Shown here piece after piece: positions 20,419 through 32,044 of a stretch of 64,000 bases of DNA. Both the position numbers and the translations under genes were made by a program. Numbering within the stretch: the stretch's first letter is position 1; the number at the start of each line of letters is the position of its first letter. Below the pieces are notes generated by a model. The model saw only the letters and a program-made list of their open reading frames with translations, was not told where the DNA came from and did not search any database. Source of the DNA: Lophium mytilinum (lineage: Eukaryota > Ascomycota > Dothideomycetes > Mytilinidiales > Mytilinidiaceae); NCBI GenBank assembly GCA_010093605.1, contig MU004189.1, positions 565,834 to 629,833 on the forward strand, read 5' to 3'.

Positions 20419-21193
20419 CACAGCGAGTGACAGGGTTGCTGTAGAAAGAAGTTGTATTTGAAACGCGTAGAGATGTATGCTGGGAAGTAGAAGGGATAGA
20501 AATACCATGGTGTAATCACAAACCTAAAACCAACCAATTAATTCGACAAAGCGACGACTTCTACGTGCAACAAGCCTCAGCTAACGTATCTTCATGCTGA
20601 TGCGTCATCCTCAAAAAGCCAAGTCCTCGAATACGACTACTGGCGTAGCGTCGGTCTCGCGCTCAGTCCGAAGTCCGACCCGAGCGTCATGGATGGCATC
20701 AACACCAATTCCCTCTTTCAGACGCCGCACGTCCTTTTATTACTGTTCCTGTAAAGGCTTCAAAACCAGCGTCCAGAAAGCTTGGAACCCTAACCAAGCC
20801 CGCAGGCAGCGCACGTCCTTAAATTACTGCCTATAGAAGGTGTTGCATCACCGCCCTTTCAAGCCTTACAAATAGTCGAAACGGCGAAAGAGATGCACGT
20901 CCTTAAATTACTGTGTCTGTAAAGGCGCCGGAGCAGAGGAGATAGAGCCTTATGAATCAGCGACCGAGACGCCGAAGGGAGATGTGGCTTCATAACGAGG
21001 CCATGAAGGTTGAGAATGGGCTGAGGTATATATAAGGCCAAGCTTTGGACGGTGAAAAACATCAACCACAAAGTTCTCCTGTCTTATCAACAACGCAAAC
21101 TCTATACTCTCATATATCTCTTATCAATACTCATCGATCTCGATCACAGTTCCCAGCTTCTCAGTAAACATAATCCCCCCTCAAGCCTTCACA
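20419..21193. other. Promoter region of the alpha/beta-hydrolase gene, with phased repeats
   Basis: About 775 bp. It contains three copies of a 32-bp core spaced exactly 84 bp (listed separately), a TATATAA-like stretch near 21029-21036 and a C/A-rich leader before the hydrolase ATG at 21194. Confidence 0.6.
20727..20927 (+). repeat. Three 32-bp cores at exact 84-bp spacing
   Basis: Copies start at 20727, 20811 and 20895. They share GCACGTCCTT, then a TATTACTG/AAATTACTG block; the outer two also share CTGTAAAGGC. Sequence between the cores is not conserved. 84 bp is both 28 codons and about eight turns of B-DNA. In one frame the cores read like RxTSxxYCxCKG, but the middle and later copies contain stops. 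Confidence 0.8.
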
Positions 21194-22129
21194 ATGGTAT
21201 CTCCCAGCCCTGAAACCCGTTTCATCGACTTCACCCGCCACACCATCCCCTACAAAACCATCAACAACCAACCCATCGTCGCCGAGATCCTCATCCCCAA
21301 AAATATCACGCCAGGCGCGCACCCCATCCTCGCCCAATTTCATGGCGGTGGCCTCTTCACGGGTAAAGCTCTGTACCCCGACTGGTTCCCCCCCTACCTC
21401 GTCTCCTTCGCCCTCGCCAACTCCGCCATCATCGTCGCCCCCAACCACCGCCTCCTCCCCGAGCACTCGGGCGCCGACATCCTCGACGACCTCGCCGACT
21501 TCTGGACCTGGCTCCAGGGCCCGTTTCCGGCGCTGCTGGGCTCCAAGGCCGCGGGCGTCACCGCTGACCTCGACCACATCCTCGTGTCGGGCGAGAGCGC
21601 GGGCGGCTGGATGGCGCTGCAGTCCGTGTACTTGCTCCCCGAGGGGACGATCAAGGCGATGCACCTCCCGTACCCGATGACGCAGCCGCTTCCCCCGAGC
21701 GGGAAGACTGAGTTGTTTGGGGTGCCGCTGCCCGACGCTGCGGCAGTTGACGCGTGGCTCGCGGGGATGGAACCGGGGGTTGTGATGAGCGGTGCGAATC
21801 CCCCCGAGCGGTTGCTGGAAGGGATGGCATTGATGCAGCAGCCGGGGCGGCGGCTGCAGTTCTTGGGCGATGGGAAGCGGTTCAATCCGTACGAGCGGTT
21901 GGATGATGCGACGTGGTTGCCGAGGACGTGGGTGATTCATGGCGCGGAGGATTCGGTTGTGAGCGTGGACTTTTCTGTGAAGTTTGAGGAGAAGGCGGAG
22001 AGGCTGTTCCCCGGGAAAACGAGGTTGACGGTGAAGCCGGGGAATCATGGCTTCGATGGGGAACTCGATCCAGAGAAGGACGAGTGGCTGAAGGAGGGAT
22101 TGGAATGGGTGAGGGAGGCGTGGTTGTAA
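21194..22129 (+). CDS. Alpha/beta-hydrolase fold-3 (HSL-type) esterase/lipase-like protein
   Basis: Intronless, 311 residues from a well-placed ATG at 21194. Oxyanion-hole motif HGGG (residues 50-53), nucleophile elbow GESAGG with Ser at about 135, acidic residue in WVIHGAEDSVV (about 257-267) and the catalytic His in GNHGFDGEL near the C-terminus are all present, so the triad looks complete. Spacing and length match the hormone-sensitive-lipase-like group. There is no signal peptide, so a cytosolic role on small esters is more likely than secretion. The gene is markedly GC-rich in third positions compared with its 5' flank. Confidence 0.9.
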   Translation: MVSPSPETRFIDFTRHTIPYKTINNQPIVAEILIPKNITPGAHPILAQFHGGGLFTGKALYPDWFPPYLVSFALANSAIIVAPNHRLLPEHSGADILDDLADFWTWLQGPFPALLGSKAAGVTADLDHILVSGESAGGWMALQSVYLLPEGTIKAMHLPYPMTQPLPPSGKTELFGVPLPDAAAVDAWLAGMEPGVVMSGANPPERLLEGMALMQQPGRRLQFLGDGKRFNPYERLDDATWLPRTWVIHGAEDSVVSVDFSVKFEEKAERLFPGKTRLTVKPGNHGFDGELDPEKDEWLKEGLEWVREAWL

Positions 22130-22340
22130 GGGTGCAGCAAGCTGAAGCTCGAAGTGAAATACTTCGTAGTTACATTATGCTATTTAAGCTGATTGATATT
22201 TGTACCTATGGGTGTAATCAACGGATTATTCGGGAGATTGGATACTGTAATAATGCTTGCCTTCAAATCCCCCATTATCCACCTCAAGATATTCAGGTAC
22301 TCTCAAATATTCCTTTCCGCGCTCATGTAGACCATTGCCC

Positions 22341-25287
22341 TCACAGCCCACCCGTCGCATCACCTGCACCCCCAGGATACATCGGCACAGTCAGCCTTTG
22401 CATGAAGCCTCTCCTCCTCGGGTCCTCCTCTCCTGCACTCGCATCGCTCTTTTCATCCTCGCTTAGCCCCCTTTCATCGACCATGACCCCGCTTGCTCCT
22501 CCTCCACTGGCTGGCCTGCCAAAACTCGCTGGCCTTCCGCTTCCGCTACCGCCCCCGCTTCCATATCCAATTCCATCATCACTTCGAGTGGGGCTAAGAC
22601 TCCTGAGCCTCCTCAACGGAATGCTCCGCCCAATGCGAGTCGCAGCCGCGGGATCCACCTCCGCCAATGCTACCGGCGTCGCAAGAGATAGTAGCTCGCC
22701 CACAGCCCCCAGATCCGCATCGAACGCTGCACTCTCCAAGTCAGGAGCGCTGGCCGATCCACCTTTCGCCGGCATGACCTGTATGTGGCCCAGCCATCGA
22801 CGAACCAGGAAGCGCTTGACGCGACTCCAAACTCCAAGTTCCTCGCTGGCGGCATCATAGCCCTTAGCCGCGATAGTGCGCTCGGGTGCGAACCAGGATG
22901 TGACAAGGCGCCACTGGATGCCAGAGAGCCAGCCAACCGGGACAAGGTCGGTGCGAGGACCGCGACGGGACCAGAGGGATGGGTGGTTGGCGCTCAATTC
23001 GTGGAAGAGGGTTTCATAGACGCCACGGCGAAGGGGGTCCTGGCGTTGGGAGGCGAGGGTATGTTTGATCCCGTACCAGCCGATGAGGACGGTGATCATC
23101 AGTGGGAAGGCGCTGATGAAGAACCATTTGATTGAGGGATCGTTGCTGAAAGTGTCAACGTTCATACCAAAGAAGCCGACCACAAACGTGAGAGGGAGAA
23201 ATATGAACGTGATCCAAGAGAGACGCCACATGGAGGTTCCAAGCTGGAGACTGTGGCGAGCGTCGCGGATGCCAACTGATTTGTACATTAGGTCGCTGAG
23301 ATTAGTAGTTGGCTTTACGATGCCCTCCTCTATCAGGTTGGACAGTTTGTCGAATTCGTCTGCTGTGTTTTCCAACCACGCTTCTTGTTGTGGCGGGTCT
23401 TCATCGGCGAGTTCCTTGAGGTGATTTTTCATCTCCTTAATGATATTGACGTGGATGTACATGAGGCGTTCCACTTTCAACCAAAGACTAGAATTAGTCC
23501 ACAGTTCAGGTGCTCTAGACTCGTCTGCCGGGTTCTCGTAGATTTTGTCTTCCTACTTTACATTAATTAATGTGTCTCACGGTTGTGGGACCAGGCCCAC
23601 TTACTAAGATACCGACATGCGTCTCGCAAATGTTGAGATACTTCTCCCACGAGAATGCTAGCGCTTTGAATATATCTCGTAAGATGAAATCCATGCACTC
23701 GAGGGCTAAGCGCTCGTCGTTTGATATTTCTTCGCGCGGTAGGTAGAAAGTCAGCCGCCGCCATCTGCTTTCGATTTCTTGCCGGGCTCCAATCAAGGTG
23801 TCCTCTACACACCCGGACTGAGAATGCTCGAAAATTATGATGGTGCTGCCTGTGATCTACAAGTCAGAAAATGCTGCATTCACTTCAAAAGGAAGGGAAG
23901 TGTAAATAAAAGTAGGTCAGCCGAGTAAGGAACATCATACCATTATCAAGCGATTGTAGCTTTGGGATATAGTTCTCGTGCCCATTCGCGCCTTTGTCAT
24001 TGCTATACTGCCTCCGCAATCTTTGATACTCCCTTACTTCGTTCTCGTTGTATGGGTTTCGGATGTCCGGATCCATAGGAAGTGCTGCCTCTCCTTCGCT
24101 TCGCTGTATGTACACGCTCAGTCGCTGCACAAAGGAGTCGTAACCATAGGTTGGGGTGTCAAACGCGTCAAAGTGATTAAGTTCTTGGAACTTCATGAGA
24201 GCGGCATTCTTGTTAAAGCGCCCTTTATCGTAATGACGCAGGTAGTCGAGGCCGAAGGCTGCGCGTGAGATGCCACGCCACGGGTCACGCTGAGTGCGAA
24301 AGGTTTTCCCATTGAGAACAGGTTTTCCTCCACGGCGCTGGGGCCGTTCATACTTCGCCCAGCGACCGAATGTGGTGCCCACTAGGTCGTCGTGATGGTC
24401 AATGTTGAATTTGCGGAGGAGAAAGCGTGTGGCCCACGAAGCATTTTGGACGTGTCTTGAGGCATATTAGAGTCAGAATTACTAGCATTAGGAACCGAGG
24501 AAGCACGGAGTAATGGAACATGACCTACATGACCCTCAGCGCAGCTTGGTGAGATAGATCTTGCTACTCCGATGTTAATGCGGCCCTTTCAGCTCAAAGA
24601 ATGCACTCAACATACATTCGCATAGAACCTCCTCAGTCCGTCCACATCTCCAAATTCCTGCGCGACAATCTTTCGCCGTCCGTTTTGTGTATGTTCTGCC
24701 TGACCTTAGCTCATGTACCATTTCCTGCCCTGGTCGACCTTCCACATTTTCACCATTCACGCTTCCCAACCACTTGAGACAAGAACGCACCTCTAGCCAC
24801 ATAATCAATCAACAGCACACGTCCGTTCTTCCAACTATCCTTTGTCCACTTCTCCTTCCACTCTATACCAGGACTGTGTCTCCGTCTATGCCAGGTCGAA
24901 GTGCGTCGCGCACGCAGACTCGCCGGGTCAGGGTCTTGAGGGTTTTGCGCCTCGTTTGGTGGGAATTGGAAGTTGCTTCGGAACCCAGTGGTGGAGGCGG
25001 AAGCTGAGGCAGTAGTAGTCGAAGGACCGGAGTCTGCAAGGAAGAATGAATCAGTAAGGTGTCTCTTCGTAAAGCTTGAAGCTTGAAGCTTGAGCACGCG
25101 TAGCGTGTCGTTCTAGCTGTTGGAACAACCCACCTTCAGGCTTCACACTCTCCCTCCTCGGCACTGCCCCCGTAGTGGTGTCTTCAATGGTAATCGGCGG
25201 GGGATCCGATTTGGAGCGTTTCGAGCTCGATGGTAGAGCCGGTTGAAGTGGAGGCGTAGACTTCGGAGGCGGCCTCGAGCTCGCCAT
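22341..25287 (-). CDS. CorA-like Mg2+/metal-ion transporter family protein
   Basis: Seven exons: 25287-25134, 25033-24791, 24704-24616, 24563-24529, 24455-23941, 23849-23605 and 23552-22341. They join to exactly 830 codons plus stop; exon 4 is only 35 nt. Landmarks: RVLLIDYVARG, DVDGLRRFYAN, ALRVIHVQNASWATRFLLRK (spanning exons 4-5), DPWRGISRAAFGLDYLRHYD, LTFYLPREE, then two C-terminal transmembrane helices with the pore motif GMN (about residues 556-558, in VVGFFGMNVDTF). The long cytosolic N-terminal domain followed by two helices is the CorA plan. After the helices comes an unusually long (~250 residues) disordered tail rich in Gly/Ser/Arg. Fungal members of this branch are mostly uncharacterised; Mg2+ is the default substrate by family. 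Intron 1 carries a GCTTGAA triplication. Confidence 0.9.
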
Positions 25288-26475
25288 GCTTCATTAATTG
25301 AGAACAGTACAGTTAAACAAACACAAGCTATCTCAGCTAGCAAGCGTCGCCAATCAGTGGACGAGCGCAATGAGTAGCGCGAGAGAATAAATAGAAAAGT
25401 CACCGCAAAGGTCGCACGCGTCGTGAAGTAGTGAATTGCGCGCCAGCATGCTGACAGCAAGGCTGCGTGTATAAGGCTACGTATATACGGTAGTAGCAGG
25501 AGAAGTATCGATCTAGGCAGCGTAGCGGGCTGCGGTTTCCTTTACGTGCGCGAAATGCAGCGTTCCGCTCCCGCTGCCGTGGTATTTGGGGGCCGATGAA
25601 CACCGGTGGTCAGCCTTGGAGGCTGATCCCTTGTGGTCATCTGCCATCTTGATCGCCGCTTTGGGAGTTCACGGTGTGGCAGACGATCCTTCGATGCAGC
25701 CATGGCGGAGGTGGGTAAGAAAGAGCAAGGTTAGATGTACGCCTGATGGTGAAGGATCATCGAGTAAGATTCTATCAATATCTTCGTGTCTTTGACCTGA
25801 GGAGGTCCTTGATTGGCCCAACCTCGAAAGAGTAGATAGTACGTTTGAACAACCAATACATCTTGCACTATCCTATAGCCATGATAGGATGTCTATACTC
25901 AGTTACTCATCCTGTAATTAAGGAATAACATGATGGCAAAGGTAATATATGTCACGTGATGACGAACTCGAACTCCCCTCCGCAGGAAATGGCAGTCTCC
26001 CTCCTATATTCCCGGGCCACAAGAACCAGAGCCTATCACCATTACCCATCACCCAATACAATACAATCAGACTGTACTAATGATACAGCGTCGTCCGAAA
26101 TATATACCTCACTCAATCAGATACTCGAGCATACCTGATCTAGATAAGACGTAAAAACGGCCATCGAAGGTACTAGTTCCAGACGGTATACCTAATTACG
26201 TTAGTGAATATTGATGCTACTCCGAGTCCTACTCCGGAGTCTTTGATTCCTTTCCGTGATACACCTCAGTGCATTACTTACTCTAAGGTTAGCCATCTAT
26301 CCACTTGTTATTCAAAGGGCGTGTGTAAGGTAGTCTTGGCTAACATCGTCAGTTTGTGTTCATATCCGGGATATAAGACCCTTTTCATATGCCTTACATA
26401 TGAATCTCTGTGACAGTCCCCCTTAAACAACTATACTACTCTATCTACTCAAACTACCGTAAATTCCTATTTATC
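25288..26475. other. Intergenic, no gene seen
   Basis: About 1.2 kb between divergent genes. The part from about 25800 to 26410 is AT-rich with many stops. Nothing recognised. Confidence 0.5.
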
Positions 26476-27830
26476 ATGTACTTCAACTCCTCCGCCGCTA
26501 TATACCAAACCAACACCACCCTCAACCCCGCAGTCTTCCCCTTTCACCGCCGCCTCCCAGGCTACAACACTACCCGCCTCGTCCCCCTCCCCGACGTCGC
26601 CAAAGAACTGGGCCTCGGACATGTCCTCCTTAAAGATGAATCCGACCGCTTCAGACTACCCGCGTTTAAGATCCTAGGCGCATCGTGGGCAATCCACCGC
26701 GCCATAGCCACTCAGTCAGCTCTCGACCTCTCTTCCTCAATTGAGGCCGTCAGCACAGCGGCGAAAGATGCGGGAATCAAACTCGTGACGTGCTCAGAGG
26801 GGAACTGGGGACGGGCTGTTGCGCGGATGGCAAAATATTTAGGCATCCCCGCAACAATTTTCGTGCCGAAGTTCATGGATCTGGCCACGCAAGGGCGGAT
26901 TGGGAGTGAAGGGGCGACGGTGGAGGTTGTGCAAGGAAATTACGATGATTCTATTGTGGCGGCAAGAGAAGAGGCGAAGAAGCCGGGGCGGTTGTTGGTG
27001 ATGGATACGAGTTGGGACGGATATGAGACAATCCCGCAGGTAAAGATGCAATTCACTTTCCGTCAACTTATTACTCCCATTACTCCCTTTACTCCCATTA
27101 TTACCTTTACTTACATTACTCCCTTTACTCTCTTTACTTACATTACTCTCATTACTTACATTACGCTCTTTACTCACATTACTCCCTTTACTCACATTAC
27201 TCCCATTACTCCCATTACTCACATTACTCACATTACTCACATTACTCACATTACTCACATTACTCACATTACTCCCATAACTTACTGATGTTTATCTATC
27301 CATAGTGGGTTGTCGAAGGCTACTCCACCATGCTCACAGAAACGGATGCACAAGTCCAAGAACTCACGGGCAAGACAGCCACCTTTGCCATCGCCTCTGT
27401 CGGCGTCGGCTCATGGGCGCAGTCAGTCGTCATGCACTACAAAACTCATTCCGCTCGAGCAACGGTCGTTACAGTGGAGCCAGATACGGCGGCCTGTCTG
27501 CAGGCGTCGCTCCAGGCAGGTAAGATCACTACGGTGGATACTGCTGAAAGCATCATGTGCGGGATGAACTGCGGCACTGTTTCTACGACAGCGTGGCCTG
27601 TGCTCCGCGCTGGCGTGGGGATCAGTGTTGCTATCACGGACGTTGAAGCGCATGAATCTGTGCAGTATTTGCATGCGAGGGGAGTCATGGTAGGGCCATG
27701 TGGTGCAGCGACTTTGGGAGCGCTGAGGAGGCTTTGTAAGGAGGAGAAGGGAAGGTTAGGGCTGGGGAAGGAGTCTGTGGTGGTTTTGTTTAGTACGGAG
27801 GGGGCGAGGGAGTATGTGGCTCCGAAGTAA
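26476..27830 (+). CDS. Diaminopropionate ammonia-lyase-like PLP enzyme
   Basis: Two exons, 26476-27039 and 27306-27830, give 362 codons plus stop. The start MYFNSSAAIYQ was chosen over an upstream non-ATG extension. Fold-type II PLP features: LLKDESDRFRLPAFKILGAS with the likely Schiff-base Lys at residue 65, SEGNWGRAVARMAKYLG (a SxGNxG substrate loop), and SVGVGSWAQSV as the phosphate-binding glycine loop. The exon junction joins ETIPQ to WVVEGYSTM, as expected for the family. The bacterial enzyme (YgeX type) splits 2,3-diaminopropionate to pyruvate and ammonia; fungal homologues are annotated likewise but rarely tested. The 266-bp intron is long for this genome and is filled by a minisatellite (see separate entry). 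Confidence 0.88.
27056..27285 (+). repeat. Intronic 9-bp minisatellite (CATTACTCM)n
   Basis: Inside the ammonia-lyase intron, units of the type CATTACTCA, CATTACTCC and TTTACTC recur, most regular at about 27200-27275. The repeat is in frame with exon 1, reading Ile-Thr-His/Pro, and closes with TGA just before the acceptor. Confidence 0.9.
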
Positions 27831-27874
27831 CCAGACAAGGGTGGGGATCTCGATAGACAATTTAAGATGAATGT

Positions 27875-28332
27875 TTAGGCTAAAGGGAACTCACAGATGA
27901 AGGATGAGCACGATATTGCCAGAAAATTGGATACTGGTTGCTCGAAAGACACGATGTGTTTCCGTTCTTCATGACACTCAAAAGAAGACGTGATTGATGA
28001 TATGGTTTCAGCTGCACATCTCCACAACTCTGGTCCCAACGGCAAAACTCGCGAGCTGCGGCTTATATCCTCACTCACTTGTTCAAGAACCGCAGACGTG
28101 GCAGCAATGTAAGACATGCTAATCGGTTCGCAGAGATCGAAGGGCTGATTCCGAGGGTAGGAATACGTAAGTAGGCCTCGACAGCACAACTCAGGGTTGC
28201 TCGTCATGAGCTTCCAGGTGTCAGAGGTCACGCGGTAGTGGGTGCTGTTGGTTTCGCCGCCCCATCTGTGGTGGATGCTTATGGGACGGGTTTGGTGGTG
28301 GAATACTAGACACGTCAGTAGAGTAACATCGG
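27875..28332 (-). CDS. Unrecognised protein-like ORF, 5' end unresolved
   Basis: The minus-strand frame reads FHHQTRPISIHHRWGG, NSTHYRVTSDTWKLMTSNPEL, CEPISMSYIAATSAVLEQV and LPLGPELWRCAAETISSI, with a composition that looks like real protein. A plausible short intron precedes it (donor GTAGAA, CTGAC branch, acceptor TCTAG just before TATTCCACC), and its removal keeps the frame, but no initiator ATG is found before the frame closes upstream. A GTGAGT near the 3' end could be a donor to another exon. It may be a gene with a missed first exon or a decaying copy. I do not recognise the family. It converges on the ammonia-lyase gene. Confidence 0.4.
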
Positions 28333-28884
28333 AGTGGAATGAGGTTCTACCGACGACTAAGACGCACTGCTGTTGAGTTTGTGGCAAGCTACCATGGTAA
28401 TGTGTGTGGGAGTTTTGGTCGCGACATCTCCATGAAATGTACCTTAAAGAAGCAGCATCATAGAACTATGCGGTTAAGAGCAACTTCAGGAATGATCATA
28501 AGGCGATGATGTCGAGTGATTATATAATATTCTTTTGAGGAGAGATTTGAACGCTATTAATGTATGTACATCGTGAAAATGGTATCGTGATTGAGGAGGC
28601 CAGGAACTCCTCATAATGCCGGAAATTCATGCAAACTTTCTGCGCTTGAATTCAAAAAAGAGACTTCTATGCATAAACACGTGCGTCTCACCACATATGC
28701 AGCCTCCATGGCGCATTAACAACGCGAAATGGTTCGACCATCTACCTGGGCTCAGGACAAAGGCGAGAGCTGCCTCTTTGAATGGCCTAAGAGAGTGGTA
28801 CTCCAGCGTTTTGCGAGGCGGCGCGGAGCTCTATGCAGGCGGACAGCTCGTTCTCGATCGTCTGAAAAAGACCTTTCCATCCTC

Positions 28885-30401
28885 TTAGATGATAGCCTTA
28901 ATTTTCCATCCAGTCTTCGCAATTCTTGCTGCTACCAGTGTTAGTCCTCCACAGATCAAACAAGTGCCAGCGAACATCTGGGCATGTAGGTAGTTGCCGT
29001 GGTTAGACTGGATGAGTGCGCCAGCAAGAGGCGGTCCTGTGAGACAAGCTACCGAGACGATGGAAAAACCCATGCCCATACGTACTCCAGCTTTGCTGAG
29101 GTCCGTCGTCAAGCTCGACAGCGTCGCCGGAAACATACTTTGCATGGCAGCGGCAAAGAGACCATATATGACTGAAAAGGCGTAGAGACCGCCAGTAGAG
29201 GTTACGCCAGCCCATGAGTATATCAATATTCCAGAGAGGAAGGCGAAAGGAATGATCATGTTCAAGGGGCCAACACGATCGGCGAAGAAGTTTGGTACAA
29301 TGCGGCCGACGTATCCGACTCCGTTCATGATCATCAATAGGTATATGGAGTCCTTGTTGCTCATACCAATGATATCTCTTCCGTATGCCCCAACCTGTGG
29401 ATTCTATCAGCATTGGGCTCGTTGCAGTATTGCTACCGCGATATACGTACGTAATAGAAAGCGAAGTAAAGCGCCCAGAAATTGAGAAACATTCCAACGC
29501 AGTAGAGCACATAAGTAGGCTCTTTCAGAGCAGCCCATTCAACTAGCGGGCCTGCTTTCCGCGGAGGTAATCGTGGTTTCAAAAACGCACAGGCAACAGA
29601 AGCTTGAGCAATAGTGACAAACCCTATAACTCGCATTGTCCAACCAAATCCGATTTGATCTAGTAGTTGGGTCGCAATGGCTGGATAGATCTAAAAATAC
29701 TTAGTATTAGGGGCGAGAGAGGCAAACGCAAAACTGACTAGTCCGCCTGTAGCTGAGCCAGCAGCTGCTAAGCCTATGGCTAACGACTTGTTCTTGCTGA
29801 AATATGTGGAAAGCAAAGACATCGTGGGACAGAATTGAAGCCCATTTCCAATTCCTGTGCAGACACCTTGTGCTAGGAACAGCTGCCAGTATTTTGTCGA
29901 AAGCGATGTCATGAAGATACCGAGGACTTGGAAGAATACTCCCAGCATGAATACTGGGCGGAAGAGACCCGCATCAGTTGCTCTACCTGAGAATGTGCCG
30001 ATGAAGAATAGGAGGAAGATCTGGCAAGATCCGACCCATGATATATCGGATGGTGGATGGCCGAGTGTGCCCGAGTAGTAGCTTTGAAATACGCCGTAAG
30101 AGCTGATTTGTCCCCAGGTTTCACATATTACAAGATGGGCCACGGCGACCTGGATCCATGCTTTTCCTCCATCTGGGGGTGGTCCAGGATCTTTGTGCAA
30201 GGAGACGTTGGACCTAAGACGATCAAGTACACCGCCATTGCTCGTTTCTATCGCCTTGGGTTCCACTGGTTGAAATGACTGAGAGGGCTCCCCTACAGAC
30301 TGTTCGCGGTCCACGGTCATATCGTCTCTGTCTGACCAGTCACGTTCTTTTTCTTCAAGCTCTGGAGTCAGTACCCCGCTCTGGCGTTGCTTCTCAGTCA
30401 T
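28885..30401 (-). CDS. MFS transporter, monocarboxylate-transporter (MCT) type
   Basis: Exons 30401-29739, 29690-29451 and 29394-28885 give 470 codons plus stop. Introns are phase 0 with donors GTCAGT and GTACGT. A hydrophilic N-terminus of about 75 residues is followed by PPDGGKAWIQVAVAHL, the MCT-family entry into helix 1, and about twelve hydrophobic segments. SYGVFQSYY, ISWVGSCQIFLLF, GIGNGLQFCP and IGFGWTMRVIGFV are typical of the fungal MCT/riboflavin-transporter-like group. The start was moved from an upstream TTG to the ATG at 30401. Substrate cannot be deduced; fungal members carry monocarboxylates, riboflavin or siderophore-like compounds, and many have no known substrate. Confidence 0.9.
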
Positions 30402-31027
30402 AATGTTGGGAATTGTGGGCAACGAATGAAGTGATTTCGCGCATTGAAGTATGCATACAATGAGGAAATGAAGGCAGAGAAAGTGTATATTATATTATCA
30501 TAGGATGGTGATAGCAGGTATGACACATCCTCACCGGCCTTTACTTTGTAGTAGTCCGATGGCGGAGAACCATGGCAATTAATTTTTGGAGATCAAGGCG
30601 CTGTCACCAAAGGGCGTAAGCCTAGTCGATCTGTGGGTCCTGTCCGCGGCCGATGCTGGGTGCTGTACATCGGGAATAAGGCCGCTGCCGTATTTGCCGT
30701 TCGGGAGGGCCGCCGAGATGTAGAGGTCTTATCCAATCCAACTGTGTTGATGATTCTACTCTGATATGTTGAGATATTCTTCACGGGAAGGCGCCTTTTT
30801 CCCCACGAGTCTGAACGAGAGGTATAGCTATGGTAAAGAATGGTAAAGAAAGAAGCACTGCGCGGCCCTGAGGCCTTTGATGAGAATACAAGACCCGAGG
30901 AGATGTTGTAGAAACCCTCACGTAACTGCAAAGCACTGACCGGTAAATGGTCAAAGCGCCAGGTGGTCATCACCTCAAGGCACAACTTCACGAGCATTCT
31001 ACGGCAGCATCCGCGTGCGCGTACATC
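30402..31027. other. Divergent intergenic region
   Basis: About 625 bp between the MFS gene and the RRT8-like gene. A short direct duplication (ATGGTAAAGA, near 30829-30848) is the only visible feature. Confidence 0.5.
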
Positions 31028-32044
31028 ATGGCACCATCCTCAGGACTAGCACGGACAGTCTTCATAAATCCGGCCAGAATCGTTGTCACAGCATCCTGGC
31101 TCTATCCCCTGAAGGTATGCGCACATGTTTATGAATCATTAACCAGTCTGACTCAAACAGGGCATTGTATATTTCGCAGGCCATTCATTCCTATGGCCCC
31201 TACTGCGAGCGCGTCTCCTCCCTGCCTTCCTCCTCAGTATCTTTGTGCTGTTCAACCTCTTTTTCTGGACCTACCTACCTCAAGTCGCTTTCCTCGCCAT
31301 CTTCCACCATGCGGGCGCATGGGTGAATGGAACGTTTCTAGTCCTCGGGGAGGGTGCAGCGATCGTAGCACTACTCTTTGAAGCGTTTTTCGTGGTATGA
31401 CCATACAAGGTGGACCTGCGCCAACTAGCCAACGCTGACAAGCTGTAGGATGAATCACAGCTTGATACCTTCGACTCGATATTGGTCAATAAAGGCTGGG
31501 ATGACTTGGTAGCTACTAGGCGGCCGGTTTCGATTGAGGGTGAGAACCCGTTGAAAAGACTAGGGAAGCCAACTCGGTCTTCGGTGTATGGACCTTTCTC
31601 GCTGCGGCAGATTGTGGAGTTCATCGTCCTGCTACCCCTCAACTTCATACCGTTTGTGGGAGTACCTCTATTCTTGATCCTTACTGGATACCGGGCGGGG
31701 CCGTTGCAGCATTGGCGATACTTCCAGCTGCATGACTTGGACAAGAAGCAGAGGAGAGCGTTCGTCAGAGGACGGCAATGGCAGTACACCTGGTAAGTGA
31801 AACAGGAGGCCCCCTTCTAGCAGGTGTTATGTAGACTGACATGCATAGGTTTGGAACGGTGGCATTGTTACTCCAGCTTATTCCAGTTCTTTCAATGTTC
31901 TTCCTGATGACGACAGCTGCAGGGTCGGCCCTGTGGGCTGCTGATCTCGAAACCCAGTTGCAGAGAGAAGAAGCACAGAGCACGGTGGTGGGACCGAGTT
32001 ATACAGATGACTCCCAACACGGAGTTGAAGACAATCCTGTTTGA
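31028..32044 (+). CDS. RRT8/EI24-like multi-pass membrane protein
   Basis: Four exons, 31028-31114, 31161-31394, 31449-31792 and 31849-32044, give 286 codons plus stop. Features are SWLYPLKGIVYFAGHSFLWP, LPAFLLSIFVLFNLFFWTYL, LGEGAAIVALLFEAFFV, SLRQIVEFIVLLPLNFIPFV, GVPLFLILTGYRAGPLQHWR and a last helix in FGTVALLLQLIPVLSMFFL. These match the fungal group annotated as outer spore wall protein RRT8, which belongs to the EI24/LDS superfamily. In yeast, Rrt8 and its paralogues associate with lipid droplets and spore-wall assembly. In filamentous fungi the role is unknown; lipid-droplet or ER localisation is a reasonable inference. Confidence 0.88.
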
